From an uncultured Lachnospiraceae bacterium (GTDB lineage: Bacteria; Bacillota; Clostridia; Lachnospirales; Lachnospiraceae): DNA of 64,000 nucleotides. The DNA is taken from the NCBI GenBank assembly GCA_937965795.1, contig CALCMD010000008.1, forward strand, positions 18,845-82,844, written 5' to 3'. Made by a program: the position numbers and the translations under genes. Positions 41,536 to 50,211 of this stretch are shown one piece after another; the stretch's first letter is position 1, and the number at the start of each line of letters is the position of its first letter. Below the pieces are notes generated by a model, which was not told where the DNA came from, did no database searches, and saw only the letters and a program-made list of their open reading frames with translations.

Positions 41536-44232
41536 ATGAAATTTGACAGAGAAAGCGCCGAGAAAAAACGAAAGCCCCAGACTTCGGAGAAAGCGGGCAA
41601 ACGCACTGGGTTCATTATTCTGAAAGCATTGCTGCTTTGCATGGCTGGACTGTTTGTAATCGCCTGCGCCGCAGGCTTCGGAATCATGAACGGACTGATA
41701 AAAAGCGCGCCTGATATTTCAAATCTCTCCGTGGCCCCTTCCGAAGCGGCTACCTATATTTATGACATGGACGGAAATCCCATGCAGAAGCTGACAGCTT
41801 CCACTTCTAACCGTACGCTGGTGAAGCTCGAACAGATCCCGGTACATCTTCAGCACGCCGTTGTAGCCGTTGAGGACGAACGCTTTTACGATCACAGCGG
41901 TATTGATCTTCAGGGTATCGTCCGCGCCTTTATCGTGGGCGTTTCCAGCGGAAGATTTTCCGAGGGCGCCAGTACCATCACCCAGCAGCTTTTGAAAAAT
42001 AACGTATTTACCGGATGGACGCAGGAAAAATCTCTGGTTGAGAAATTTAAGCGAAAATTTCAGGAACAGTATCTGGCTCTCCAGCTCGAAAAGAAAATGA
42101 GCAAAGAACAGATTCTGGAAGATTATCTGAATACGATAAATCTGGGAGCCGGCGCCTACGGGGTACAGGCTGCCGCGCACCGGTATTTTAATAAGGATGT
42201 TTCCGAGCTGACCTTGTCAGAGTCCACAGTCATTGCGGGAATTACCCAGAATCCCACCCAGTTTAACCCCATCATTTTCCCCGAAGAGAATGCCAAACGC
42301 CGCCAAAAGGTGCTAAATCATATGTTGGAGCAGGAATATATCTCAAAGGCGGAGTATGAGGAAGCGTTAAAGGATGACGTCTACTCCCGCATTCAGAAAA
42401 CAGATTCCGAAACAGAGGACACCTCCATCTACAGCTACTATGTGGACGCCCTCATTGACCAGGTGATGGACGACTTGCAGGAACAGCTTGGCTACACCGA
42501 ACAGCAGGCTTATAAGCAGCTTTATACCAGAGGGCTGAAAATCTTTTCCGCACAGGATGAGCACATCCAGAAGATCTGTGATGAGGAATTTGCAAATTCC
42601 TCCAACTTCCCTGCCGACACAAAAGTCGAAATCGACTATGCGTTAAGCGTTACCGGCGCGGACGGACAGGTGCGCAATTACAGCACGGAAATGCTTGCGG
42701 AATATATCAAAAAGAGCAATCCTTCTTTTAACAAAATGTTTGATAACGAGGAGGCCGCCAGGGCAGCCGTGGAAAAGTACCGAAAATCCGTACTGAAAGA
42801 GGGAGACACCGTGATCGGCGAACACGCCTACATCGTTCCGCAGCCACAGGCGTCCTGCGTCATCATTGACCAGTCCACCGGATTCGTGAAAGCGATCGTT
42901 GGAGGACGCGGGAAAAAGGAGGCCAGCCTTACGCTGAACCGAGCCACCTACAGCCGCCGCCAGCCTGGTTCCACGTTCAAGGTCATCGCCGCTTATGCGC
43001 CGGCTCTTGACGCCGGGAAAAAGACGCTTTCTACCGTATACGACAATGCCCCGTACGCTTATTCAAACGGAGTAGCCGTCAATAACTGGGACAGCCACAA
43101 TACCTACACGGGCCTTACCACCATCCGTCAGGCAATCACCAACTCGATCAACGTAGTCACAGTAAAATGCCTGACAGACATCACGCCCCGCCTGGGATTC
43201 GATTATGCGGAGAAGCTCGGCATCTCCACCCTGTACAATGACACGGCTCTCGATGTGCGCCAGCCCCTGGCGCTGGGCGGCGTCACGGACGGCGTCGTGA
43301 ACCTGGAGCTTACGGAGGCCTATGCCACGATTGCAAACAACGGCGTCTATCTGGAACCGAAATTTTACACCCGCATTGAAGATCAGGACGGAAATGTCCT
43401 CATTGACAACACGCCTGAGGGAACCGAAGTTTTAAAGGACAGCACGTCCTTCCTTCTGACAAGCGCCATGCAGGACGTCGTCACCTCCGGTACAGGTACG
43501 GGTATTGATCTGGGAGAGATGCCCGTCGCCGGAAAGACGGGAACTACCTCGGACTATCGTGATATCTGGTTTTCCGGATATACGCCCTACTATACCTGCT
43601 CTGTCTGGGGTGGATATGATAATCACGACATGCTTCCGGACGGCGACATTTTCCACAGTTATCACAAGAAACTGTGGAACTCCATCATGACGAGAATCCA
43701 TAAAAATCTTCCGGTAAAAGAATTCCAGAAACCGGATGACATCGAAACGGCTTCTGTCTGTAAAAAATCCGGCAAGCTGGCTGTCAAAGGACTCTGTGAC
43801 TGCGATCCACGGGGTTCGCAGATATACACCGAATATTTTGCCAAAGGCACAGCGCCTACCGATTCCTGCGATGTACATGTAGCGGTCGACGTCTGTGAAG
43901 AATCTGCGAAAGAAAATAAATATCTCAAACCTTCCGCCACCTGTAAGACCCAAAAGAAAGTATTTATCAAACGGCCTGCCGGAAGCGAAGGAACCACGGA
44001 TGATTCTCCTTATGCGCCTCCTGCGGAGACATGCAAAGGCCACACCATCATCGATAAAATCAAAGATTTGATCGACAATAAGAGCGATAAAAACATCCCG
44101 AACGCTTCCACAAAGGGCGGAAAGAAAAATCCTTCCTCGCCGGGACGCGCTGAGGAGGACGGAGATACGCCGCCAATCGCAAATTCTGGCTCAGATCCCA
44201 ATGATAAAAATAATCCTGCGAATGCAGACTGA
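41536..44232 (+). CDS. Class A penicillin-binding protein (PBP1A-like)
   Basis: 898 residues from the ATG at 41536, chosen because CCAGGAGG lies 7 bases upstream. A short cytoplasmic tail and one membrane helix (about 27-52), GT51 glycosyltransferase domain ('VAVEDERFYDHSGIDLQGI' with catalytic Glu, 'GASTITQQLLKN', 'NTINLGAGAYGVQAAA'), a linker region, then transpeptidase with the SxxK serine in 'RRQPGSTFKVIAAY', 'TNSINVVTV' as SxN and 'VAGKTGTTSDYRD' as KTG. The C-terminus (about 740-898) is a Lys/Pro/Asp-rich, low-complexity extracellular tail. Polymerises and cross-links peptidoglycan. Closed by a strong terminator. Confidence 0.96.
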   Translation: MKFDRESAEKKRKPQTSEKAGKRTGFIILKALLLCMAGLFVIACAAGFGIMNGLIKSAPDISNLSVAPSEAATYIYDMDGNPMQKLTASTSNRTLVKLEQIPVHLQHAVVAVEDERFYDHSGIDLQGIVRAFIVGVSSGRFSEGASTITQQLLKNNVFTGWTQEKSLVEKFKRKFQEQYLALQLEKKMSKEQILEDYLNTINLGAGAYGVQAAAHRYFNKDVSELTLSESTVIAGITQNPTQFNPIIFPEENAKRRQKVLNHMLEQEYISKAEYEEALKDDVYSRIQKTDSETEDTSIYSYYVDALIDQVMDDLQEQLGYTEQQAYKQLYTRGLKIFSAQDEHIQKICDEEFANSSNFPADTKVEIDYALSVTGADGQVRNYSTEMLAEYIKKSNPSFNKMFDNEEAARAAVEKYRKSVLKEGDTVIGEHAYIVPQPQASCVIIDQSTGFVKAIVGGRGKKEASLTLNRATYSRRQPGSTFKVIAAYAPALDAGKKTLSTVYDNAPYAYSNGVAVNNWDSHNTYTGLTTIRQAITNSINVVTVKCLTDITPRLGFDYAEKLGISTLYNDTALDVRQPLALGGVTDGVVNLELTEAYATIANNGVYLEPKFYTRIEDQDGNVLIDNTPEGTEVLKDSTSFLLTSAMQDVVTSGTGTGIDLGEMPVAGKTGTTSDYRDIWFSGYTPYYTCSVWGGYDNHDMLPDGDIFHSYHKKLWNSIMTRIHKNLPVKEFQKPDDIETASVCKKSGKLAVKGLCDCDPRGSQIYTEYFAKGTAPTDSCDVHVAVDVCEESAKENKYLKPSATCKTQKKVFIKRPAGSEGTTDDSPYAPPAETCKGHTIIDKIKDLIDNKSDKNIPNASTKGGKKNPSSPGRAEEDGDTPPIANSGSDPNDKNNPANAD

Positions 44233-44237
44233 CAGAC

Positions 44238-44280
44238 AGGCCGGAGCACTTGAAAAAGTGACTCCGGCCTGCTTTTTATT
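44238..44280 (+). terminator. Terminator of the class A PBP gene
   Basis: AGGCCGGAG and CTCCGGCCT (44238-44270), with a CACTT/AAGTG inner stem, followed by GCTTTTTATTT. It overlaps the end of the convergent small gene at 44276. Confidence 0.9.
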
Positions 44281-44548
44281 TCCGCGGGGTGTTTGACTTC
44301 ACGACCGCCCGATAGCGGTCATAATCTTTTTTGTGAATCCGTATCTCATATTCATCCGCAAGTCCTGACGGCGTCCCCACACTTCCTGTCCTGCCCCTTA
44401 GGGTTCCCTTTCCTGCCCACTGACCCATACGGTTTTTTACCTTATATTTATATTTGATCTTCCTCTGATCCAGCTCATCCCGGATTCGGTTAAACTCTTT
44501 CTGGTCAAACCCCACATAAATACTTTTTGCATTAAAAAATGTAATCAT
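44276..44548 (-). CDS. Small basic protein of unknown function
   Basis: 90 residues from the ATG at 44548 (GGAGG 7 bases upstream). A longer frame to 44758 runs back through a terminator and into the neighbouring gene, so it is not credible. The product ('MITFFNAKSIYVGFDQKEF' then 'RIRDELDQRKIKYKYKVKNR', and a tail 'YEIRIHKKDYDRYRAVVKS') has an alpha/beta pattern that recalls small DUF2007-type proteins. There are no Cys or membrane segments. The function is unknown; the ribosome site and convergent terminator support it as a real gene. Confidence 0.65.
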   Translation of the reverse strand: MITFFNAKSIYVGFDQKEFNRIRDELDQRKIKYKYKVKNRMGQWAGKGTLRGRTGSVGTPSGLADEYEIRIHKKDYDRYRAVVKSNTPRK

Positions 44549-44602
44549 TCCCATCCCTCCTCTTAAGGATAGTTTACACACTCCATGTCGAAATTGCAAG
44601 TA

Positions 44603-44648
44603 TAAAAGGTCTGCCGAAGCGCAGGAAATTCCTGTGCTCTGGCAGACC
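44603..44648 (-). terminator. Terminator of the repeat-bearing surface protein gene
   Basis: GGTCTGCC/GGCAGACC outer arms with GCGCAGGAA/TTCCTGTGC inner arms (44608-44648), followed by TTTTATA on the minus strand. Confidence 0.8.
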
Positions 44649-44671
44649 CAACTGGGGAGCTTCGTTAATGT

Positions 44672-44698
44672 GTAACTGTCCAGTACCTTCACAGTTAC
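44672..44698. repeat. Short palindromic intergenic repeat, copy 1
   Basis: GTAACTGT and ACAGTTAC flank CCAGTACCTTC. The core CAGTACCTTCACAGTT reappears at 46515-46530 on the other side of the surface-protein gene, so the gene is bracketed by two copies in the same orientation. Confidence 0.7.
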
Positions 44699-44699
44699 G

Positions 44700-46415
44700 T
44701 TAATGTTTACTTTTCTTCTTATGAAGTATGATTGCCACAATGGCAAGAAGCGCCGCAAGCATGGTAACGACTGCCGGAATTACATTTGTATCATCTCCGG
44801 TATTTACCGCTGCGTAGACTCCCGGACTGCTCTGGGAAGCCCCTTGCGTTTCCGAAGCGCCTCCCGGACTGCCCGTGGATGGCGTCTGTGTTCCGGTACT
44901 TCCCGGATTTTCATTACTTCCCGTATTGGAAGTGTCAGAATTCCCTCCGGAAGAGGAGCCGCTTCCCAGGCCGATTCCCGTGATCACGGTACTTCCCGCC
45001 ACGCTGAACGGACTGAAGGAACCTGTCTCAAAGCTCATCATATTTCCATTGATCACTGGCCGGATCGTCTCTACGGAACCATCTGATTTATAGTGGAAAA
45101 CGGTAAACTCACCGTCAATTTCGACATCCGGCACAGGCATGGTGACTGTCACCGTCTCGCCCTCCGGCAAAGTATATACGGAATCTGTATAAAGATTCCA
45201 GAGCTTTAACTCATAGGGAAGCAAAATCTCCAGTCCATTCTCCCGCTTTCCTCCCACGTCAGTAAGCTTTACCTGAAACTGTACATACCAGGGAAGATTC
45301 CCGTAAACGCTCACGCCGAGCTGTGTATGATTGTAGGCTGCCGCCATCTCCTTTGCCGACTCCAGCAGTTTACGGACTTTCACAGGAATCGCCTCTTTCT
45401 CAAACTCTGTCAGGCCGTCATACGCCTGCGATACCGCCAGAAGTTTCTTTACGTCCTTCCTCGAATGGATATCCAGCGCAATAATCGCCTCTTTCACAGT
45501 TTCTACCGCTTTCTCCCGGATCGGTATAGATGCTTCCTCAGAAGCGCCTGCTGTCTCTGTCTGCTTCTTTTCCGTTTCAGACTCCTTTTCTGTCACGTCC
45601 TGCTTTTTTTCCGTTTCAGACTCCTTTTCCGTCACGTCCTGCTTTTTCTCCGCTTCAGGCTCCTTTTCCGTCACGTCCTGCTTTTTCTCCGTTTCAGGCT
45701 CCTTTTCCGTCACGTCCTGCTTTTTCTCCGTTTCGGACTCCTTTTCCGTCACATCCTGCTTTTTCTCCGTTTCAGACTCCTTTTCCGTCACGTCCTGCTC
45801 TGTCTCGTCCGGTTCTTCTTCCGACTCTTTCTCTGTATCTTCTTCTGTATCCTCTTCCGTCGCATCCTGTGTGTCTTTTGTCTCTGTCTCATCCCCGGAT
45901 GTCTGATCTCCGTCAGAAGCCGTTCCCGCTACCAGTTCATCATTCAGCCAGGTAGCCGCACCTCCGGCGGTATAGACGCATCCAACGCCCTCTCCGTCCC
46001 TGACTTGCAGGGAAACACTATCATTCATCTTCAGCACACCGCCATTTGAGATCAAGGTGCTGCTGTTTCCAATTATTACAACATTATTAAGAGTCAGTGT
46101 TCCTCCCTCTTCGATTTCAAACACCGGACCTTCCAGACCGTCTGCCGCCTGTAAGGTAATCCCGTCATTCAGAAGATACGTTCTCTCCCCTGTGATATGA
46201 ATCGTATCTGTCACCAGAATCGTGCCTCCCTCAGGAAGCAGCTCCTGCGCCGCATAAATAGAATTCAGCGGGGAATCCTCCGTCATTCCTCCATTCTCCC
46301 CGGAACCATTCATGCTCACATAAACGACACGGTTCCCTTCTGCCCTGACCGGAACACTTCCCATTACCAGAACGCCAGCCAATGCCCACGCCAAAATTCT
46401 GCGCCTTTGTCTCAT
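44700..46415 (-). CDS. Sortase-anchored surface protein with six-fold acidic/basic repeats
   Basis: 571 residues. Signal peptide (1-25); a right-handed beta-helix-like N-domain (about 28-160, 'VVYVSMNGSGENGGMTEDSP', 'TLTLNNVVIIGNSSTLI'); a Thr/Glu linker; six tandem copies of a 13-residue unit close to EKESETEKKQDVT (about 212-289); a helical/beta region (about 300-470); a Ser/Gly/Thr/Pro-rich stalk; then 'AAVNTGDDTN', a hydrophobic helix and a KKKSKH tail. The NTGD motif, helix and basic tail look like a cell-wall sorting signal. Probably displayed on the wall. The tandem units vary at single bases, suggesting ongoing repeat slippage. Confidence 0.82.
   Translation of the reverse strand: MRQRRRILAWALAGVLVMGSVPVRAEGNRVVYVSMNGSGENGGMTEDSPLNSIYAAQELLPEGGTILVTDTIHITGERTYLLNDGITLQAADGLEGPVFEIEEGGTLTLNNVVIIGNSSTLISNGGVLKMNDSVSLQVRDGEGVGCVYTAGGAATWLNDELVAGTASDGDQTSGDETETKDTQDATEEDTEEDTEKESEEEPDETEQDVTEKESETEKKQDVTEKESETEKKQDVTEKEPETEKKQDVTEKEPEAEKKQDVTEKESETEKKQDVTEKESETEKKQTETAGASEEASIPIREKAVETVKEAIIALDIHSRKDVKKLLAVSQAYDGLTEFEKEAIPVKVRKLLESAKEMAAAYNHTQLGVSVYGNLPWYVQFQVKLTDVGGKRENGLEILLPYELKLWNLYTDSVYTLPEGETVTVTMPVPDVEIDGEFTVFHYKSDGSVETIRPVINGNMMSFETGSFSPFSVAGSTVITGIGLGSGSSSGGNSDTSNTGSNENPGSTGTQTPSTGSPGGASETQGASQSSPGVYAAVNTGDDTNVIPAVVTMLAALLAIVAIILHKKKSKH
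45561..45799 (-). repeat. Six tandem 39-bp coding repeats
   Basis: The 39-bp unit encodes EKESETEKKQDVT-like peptides in the surface protein. Units differ at a few positions (for example ESETE, EPETE and EPEAE variants). Near-identical DNA makes the copy number prone to change by slippage. Confidence 0.85.
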
Positions 46416-46508
46416 GTCTTTTTCCTCCTTAAATCTTATACAACCCTCTTATCCGGCTATTTGGAAATACAGCACGTTCTCATGCCTGCAATTCTAAAGC
46501 ATACGGAG

Positions 46509-46577
46509 CTGTTCAGTACCTTCACAGTTCCGATGCAAAAATCCATGAAAATCGTCTTCGACGATGGGATTTTTGCA
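46509..46577. repeat. Intergenic repeat copy 2 plus adjoining hairpin
   Basis: CTGTTCAGTACCTTCACAGTT (46509 onward, one base off copy 1) is followed by TGCAAAAATCC ... GGATTTTTGCA (46534-46577) with an ATCGTC/GACGAT inner stem. It lies in the 331-bp gap between the surface protein and the CorC-like gene. No ORF is present; the hairpin is upstream of both divergent genes, so it is unlikely to be a terminator for either. Confidence 0.65.
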
Positions 46578-46746
46578 CTCTTGAATCATGTTTTCTCTGC
46601 GATACTAATTATAACATATTTCCGCAATATTTTACAAGTATTTATTACGAATATGTTAAGATTTTTTTGCATCATTTCTCATATCTTGCAATCATAAAGG
46701 AAATACGATATATTCTTCCATATACGAATTGAGGAGATGATATTTT

Positions 46747-48045
46747 TTGGACACTTCGATTGCGCTGCAATTTGGCATACTGATTCTTCTTCTGCTGCTT
46801 TCCGCTTTCTTTTCCTCCGCAGAAACTGCTCTGACGACTGCCAACAGGATAAAGATGAAAGCGCTTGCGGATGAGGGAGACAAACGAGCCAGAACCGTCC
46901 TTACGGTTACAGAGGATTCCGGCAAAATGCTGAGCGCCATTCTAATTGGAAATAACGTTGTAAACCTTTCTGCTGCGTCCCTGACGACTACCATTGCCCT
47001 GAATCTCTGGGGCAATGCGGCCATCGCCATTGCCAGCGGAGTACTTACTGTTCTGGTGCTGATTTTCGGTGAAATTACCCCGAAAACACTCGCCACCATC
47101 CATTCGGATAACATGGCGCGCGCCTATGCCGGAGTGGTTCTCTTCCTTATGAAACTTCTGACCCCGGTCATTTTCATCATCAATAACCTGGCGCATGTCG
47201 TTCTGCTTCTTCTGCGGGTAGATCCTTCCGCAAAAGGTCCCGCCATGACGGAAGGCGAACTCCGGACGATCGTGGACGTCAGCCACGAGGACGGCGTCAT
47301 CGAAAGTGAAGAACGCCAGATGATTTACAACGTGTTTGACTTCGGGGACTCCCAGGCAAAGGATATTATGGTTCCCCGCGTAGATATGGTATTTCTGGAC
47401 GTGGAAAGCTCTTACGAAGAAATTCTCGATGTTTTCCGCCGTGAGAAATTCACCCGGCTTCCCGTATATGAGGAAAGTACCGACAATGTCATCGGCGTCC
47501 TGAACATCAAAGATCTGCTGGTACGTGATTCCTCAAAAGAATTTGACCTGCGCAGCCTTTTGCGGGAACCCTATTTCACCCATGAATACAAGAACACTTC
47601 CGAACTGATGATGGAGATGCGCAAAAACTCGATCAATTTTACCATCGTTCTGGATGAATACGGCGCTACGATAGGACTGGTTACGATGGAAGACCTTCTG
47701 GAGGAGATTGTCGGCGAAATCCGTGATGAGTATGATAAGGACGAGGAAGAGCTGATCCGTCAGGTCGGCGAACGGGAATATGTCGTCGAAGGTTCTCTCA
47801 AGCTGGATGATTTGAACAATGCGCTTGGGCTGTCCCTGGATTCCGAGGATTATGATTCTGTCGGCGGCTACGTCATCGAACGCCTCGACCATCTGCCCCA
47901 TGCCAGCGAGTCCGTCATAGATGACCATCACATCCGCATGGTGGTAGATTCCGTAGATAAGAACCGCATCGACAAAGTACACCTCTATCTTCCGGAGGAA
48001 GAAATCGACAAGACAGAAAAGGAAGAAGAATCTTCAAAAGAATAA
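46747..48045 (+). CDS. CNNM/CorC (HlyC/CorC)-family transporter
   Basis: 432 residues from a TTG at 46747 with GAGGAG about 11 bases upstream. DUF21/CNNM transmembrane domain (about 5-195, four segments: 'IALQFGILILLLLLSAFF', 'ALTTANRIKMKALADEG', 'IGNNVVNLSAASLTT', 'GEITPKTLA'), two CBS domains (about 215-335, 'MVPRVDMVFLDVESSYEEIL', 'VIGVLNIKDLL') and a CorC_HlyC C-terminal domain (about 350-420). Members export magnesium or other divalent cations or confer their tolerance, with the CBS pair sensing ATP-Mg. Monocistronic; a shared terminator follows. Confidence 0.94.
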   Translation: MDTSIALQFGILILLLLLSAFFSSAETALTTANRIKMKALADEGDKRARTVLTVTEDSGKMLSAILIGNNVVNLSAASLTTTIALNLWGNAAIAIASGVLTVLVLIFGEITPKTLATIHSDNMARAYAGVVLFLMKLLTPVIFIINNLAHVVLLLLRVDPSAKGPAMTEGELRTIVDVSHEDGVIESEERQMIYNVFDFGDSQAKDIMVPRVDMVFLDVESSYEEILDVFRREKFTRLPVYEESTDNVIGVLNIKDLLVRDSSKEFDLRSLLREPYFTHEYKNTSELMMEMRKNSINFTIVLDEYGATIGLVTMEDLLEEIVGEIRDEYDKDEEELIRQVGEREYVVEGSLKLDDLNNALGLSLDSEDYDSVGGYVIERLDHLPHASESVIDDHHIRMVVDSVDKNRIDKVHLYLPEEEIDKTEKEEESSKE

Positions 48046-48089
48046 AGAAGCGCTTCGCCTGCACAAGCCTGTGGACGAAGCGCTTTTTT
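48046..48089. terminator. Bidirectional terminator between the CorC-like gene and the sigma-like gene
   Basis: AAGAAGCGCTTCG and CGAAGCGCTTTTTT form a stem around a CCTGCACAAGCCTG loop, directly after the plus-strand stop at 48045 and at the end of the minus-strand gene. Confidence 0.85.
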
Positions 48090-48843
48090 ATCCCTCGATC
48101 TCAATCTTATCTCCCGCCATCCGCAAAATATCCCGAATCTCCTCCACCGGCATTTCCAGATAAGCTGACAGCTCCCCTATGGAAACTTTATGCTCCAGCT
48201 CCTGTTCCAGGTTTTTCACGGATTCGTTGAGATGGTTCACCCGTTCTGCAATCTTTTCATCCAGATCCCGGAAATCCTGCTGCTCTGTGAGGGCTTCCTC
48301 CATCGCTTTTCGAACCGCGTCATACACATACGTCCGGTACTCCTCCAGCCCTTCCATGATTTCCAGGTCATGGATGGCCAGCATCAGCGCCACGTTCCCC
48401 TCCTGAATCAAGTCATTTTGGGATACACCGCCGTAGGAATAGGTATGAGCTACATCGCAGACCATGCGCAGATAAATTTCCACCAGCCTGTTTTTCGATG
48501 CGTCATCTCCCGCAGCCGCCAGCAGAAAAAGCTTTTCCTCCTCTTCCTCCGTGACCGTGGGGATGCTGTTCAAATCCTCCAGATACATCTGCATATACGC
48601 ATCCTCTGTCATGCCGCCCGCTTCCTGCTCCTGGGAAACGCCCTTTTCCGGCTTCGCTTCATATCCCTCAACCTCGATTTTCTGTTCGGCCAGATACGCA
48701 TAAACCAGAGAAAGCTGTTCCTCATTCAGCCCCGCATCTGAAAAGAAATCCCGAATCTCCTCCACGGTCAGCCGGTTTCCTTTTGTATCGGCAAGCGCTT
48801 TTATCTCGCTCAGCATTTCCCTGAAAATAATTCTTTCCTGCAT
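48088..48843 (-). CDS. Sigma-70-like protein lacking region 4
   Basis: 251 residues. An N-terminal helical region (about 1-75) resembles sigma region 1.1 ('IKALADTKGNRLTVEEIRDFF'). Then come 'DAYMQMYLEDLNSIPTVTEEEEE' (region 1.2-like), 'NRLVEIYLRMVCDVAHTYS' and 'GVSQNDLIQEGNVALMLAI' (region 2.1-2.2, core-binding), and a region 3-like helical tail ('VSIGELSAYLEMPVEEI'). The strongly basic region 2.3-2.4 for promoter melting is weak and there is no region 4, so it may be a non-canonical sigma, an anti-sigma mimic or an adaptor. It precedes nothing on its strand and shares a terminator with the CorC-like gene. Confidence 0.8.
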   Translation of the reverse strand: MQERIIFREMLSEIKALADTKGNRLTVEEIRDFFSDAGLNEEQLSLVYAYLAEQKIEVEGYEAKPEKGVSQEQEAGGMTEDAYMQMYLEDLNSIPTVTEEEEEKLFLLAAAGDDASKNRLVEIYLRMVCDVAHTYSYGGVSQNDLIQEGNVALMLAIHDLEIMEGLEEYRTYVYDAVRKAMEEALTEQQDFRDLDEKIAERVNHLNESVKNLEQELEHKVSIGELSAYLEMPVEEIRDILRMAGDKIEIEG

Positions 48844-48859
48844 GTCGGTTCCTTTCTTT

Positions 48860-50095
48860 CTATTTCTGATTTAAAATCTCAATGGCTTTCTGGAGCTGAT
48901 TATCCTCCGCCTTCTCGATCGTCACTTTCTGTTTCAAAGATTCCTCCAGCTCAACCTCTACATCCGGCTCAATGCCCTTCTCATGGATATCATTTCCTTT
49001 GGGCGTGAAGTATTTCGACACGGTAAGCTTTACCGCCGTTCCATCATTCAGAGTAATGATCCGCTGTACGATGCCTTTTCCGAAAGTCTTTGTGCCGACC
49101 AGCGTACCGATTCCGTAATCCTTCACCGCTCCTGCAAAAATCTCCGACGCGCTGGCGCTGTTTCCATTTACCAGAACGGCCAGCGGCTTCTGAAACTCAT
49201 TCCCACCCTTTGACTTATACTCCGTCCGGTTTCCATCCTTATCCTCCGTATAGACGATCAGCCCTTCCGGAAGTATCTGCTCCAGCATATTGCAGACGGT
49301 ACTTAAAACCCCGCCCGGATTGTTCCGCAGGTCAATAATCAGCTTTTCCATTCCCTGATTCTCCAGACTCTGCAAAGCTTCGGCGAACTGCGTTTCTGTA
49401 ATCGTGTCAAACTCCGTAATCTCAATATAACCGATCTTTCCTTCCAGCATTTCAGAATTTACCGTAGGCACCTCGATGGCTGCGCGCCCCACGTCAAAAG
49501 AAAGATAGTCGTCCTCTCCCTCGCGGACGACCTCTATCTTCACGGTATCGCCCGGTTCCGTCTTAATCATAGACACTACTTCCGTCAGATCGGTTCCTGT
49601 AACCGCCGTATCATTGATGGAATAAATCACATCCCCAGGCAAAAGCCCCGCCTCCGCCGAAGGCGTCCCTTCATAACACCGCACGATCGTCACCAGTCCC
49701 GTCGTACGGTCCTGCGTGAGCACGGCGCCGATTCCCTTATAAGAACCACTGGTGGCCTCGGTCGTTTTCTGAAGCTCCTCTTTGGTATAATACGCCGCAT
49801 AGGTATCGCCAAGTCCCGCAATCAGTCCTTTGTACATCCAGCTTTCTACTTCGTTCTGGTCGATCTCATCCAGATAATACTGATTGATCACATCCTCAAT
49901 ATTATTCAGCTTCCTCTCTACCTTCTCCTGATCCAGATGAAGCGTGTCAGTGTTCTCCGTCTCATGCAGCGTCTCCGAGGCTTTTTGTTCCCTCTTAATC
50001 ATTTCTCCCTTCACAAAAAGAAGAACCCCCGCCAGAATGAGCATCGCACACAGTCCGCTCAGGAATCCTTTCATAAATCTGTTGTCTTTTTCCAT
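48860..50095 (-). CDS. S41-family C-terminal processing peptidase (CtpA-like)
   Basis: 411 residues from the ATG at 50095, with AAAGGAG 9 bases upstream; the longer start at 50149 lacks a site. An N-terminal membrane helix (about 8-30) anchors an extracellular protease. PDZ domain at about 105-190 ('GIGAVLTQDRTTGLVTIVR', 'GLLPGDVIYSINDTAVTG'), S41 catalytic domain with 'IIDLRNNPGG', Ser in 'VNGNSASASEIFAGAVKD' and Lys in 'GTKTFGKGIVQ'. Cleaves or trims secreted proteins at C-termini; in Bacillus relatives act in sporulation or cell-wall control. The sigma-like gene lies 16 bp downstream and is probably cotranscribed. Confidence 0.95.
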   Translation of the reverse strand: MEKDNRFMKGFLSGLCAMLILAGVLLFVKGEMIKREQKASETLHETENTDTLHLDQEKVERKLNNIEDVINQYYLDEIDQNEVESWMYKGLIAGLGDTYAAYYTKEELQKTTEATSGSYKGIGAVLTQDRTTGLVTIVRCYEGTPSAEAGLLPGDVIYSINDTAVTGTDLTEVVSMIKTEPGDTVKIEVVREGEDDYLSFDVGRAAIEVPTVNSEMLEGKIGYIEITEFDTITETQFAEALQSLENQGMEKLIIDLRNNPGGVLSTVCNMLEQILPEGLIVYTEDKDGNRTEYKSKGGNEFQKPLAVLVNGNSASASEIFAGAVKDYGIGTLVGTKTFGKGIVQRIITLNDGTAVKLTVSKYFTPKGNDIHEKGIEPDVEVELEESLKQKVTIEKAEDNQLQKAIEILNQK

Positions 50096-50186
50096 GACGT
50101 TAACTCCTTTATGACTTATTTCTTTCCTGCCGCAAAAAGCACATGGCATATGGCAATCCGCAGGTATCTTTACAAGTATATATGTA

Positions 50187-50211
50187 TTAAGAGGGGTATA
50201 GACCCCTCTTA
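50187..50211 (-). terminator. Terminator of the CdaR-like regulator gene
   Basis: TTAAGAGGGG and CCCCTCTTAA form a compact hairpin directly at the stop codon on the minus strand, followed by a short A/T stretch. Confidence 0.6.

Noticed and set aside
45561..45799. Possible CRISPR array because of regular 39-bp periodicity
   Set aside because: Units are contiguous with no unique spacers and encode an in-frame peptide repeat.
45327..46049. Plus-strand repetitive frames opposite the surface-protein repeats
   Set aside because: The repetition is the antisense image of the 39-bp coding repeats; no start signals or known motifs.
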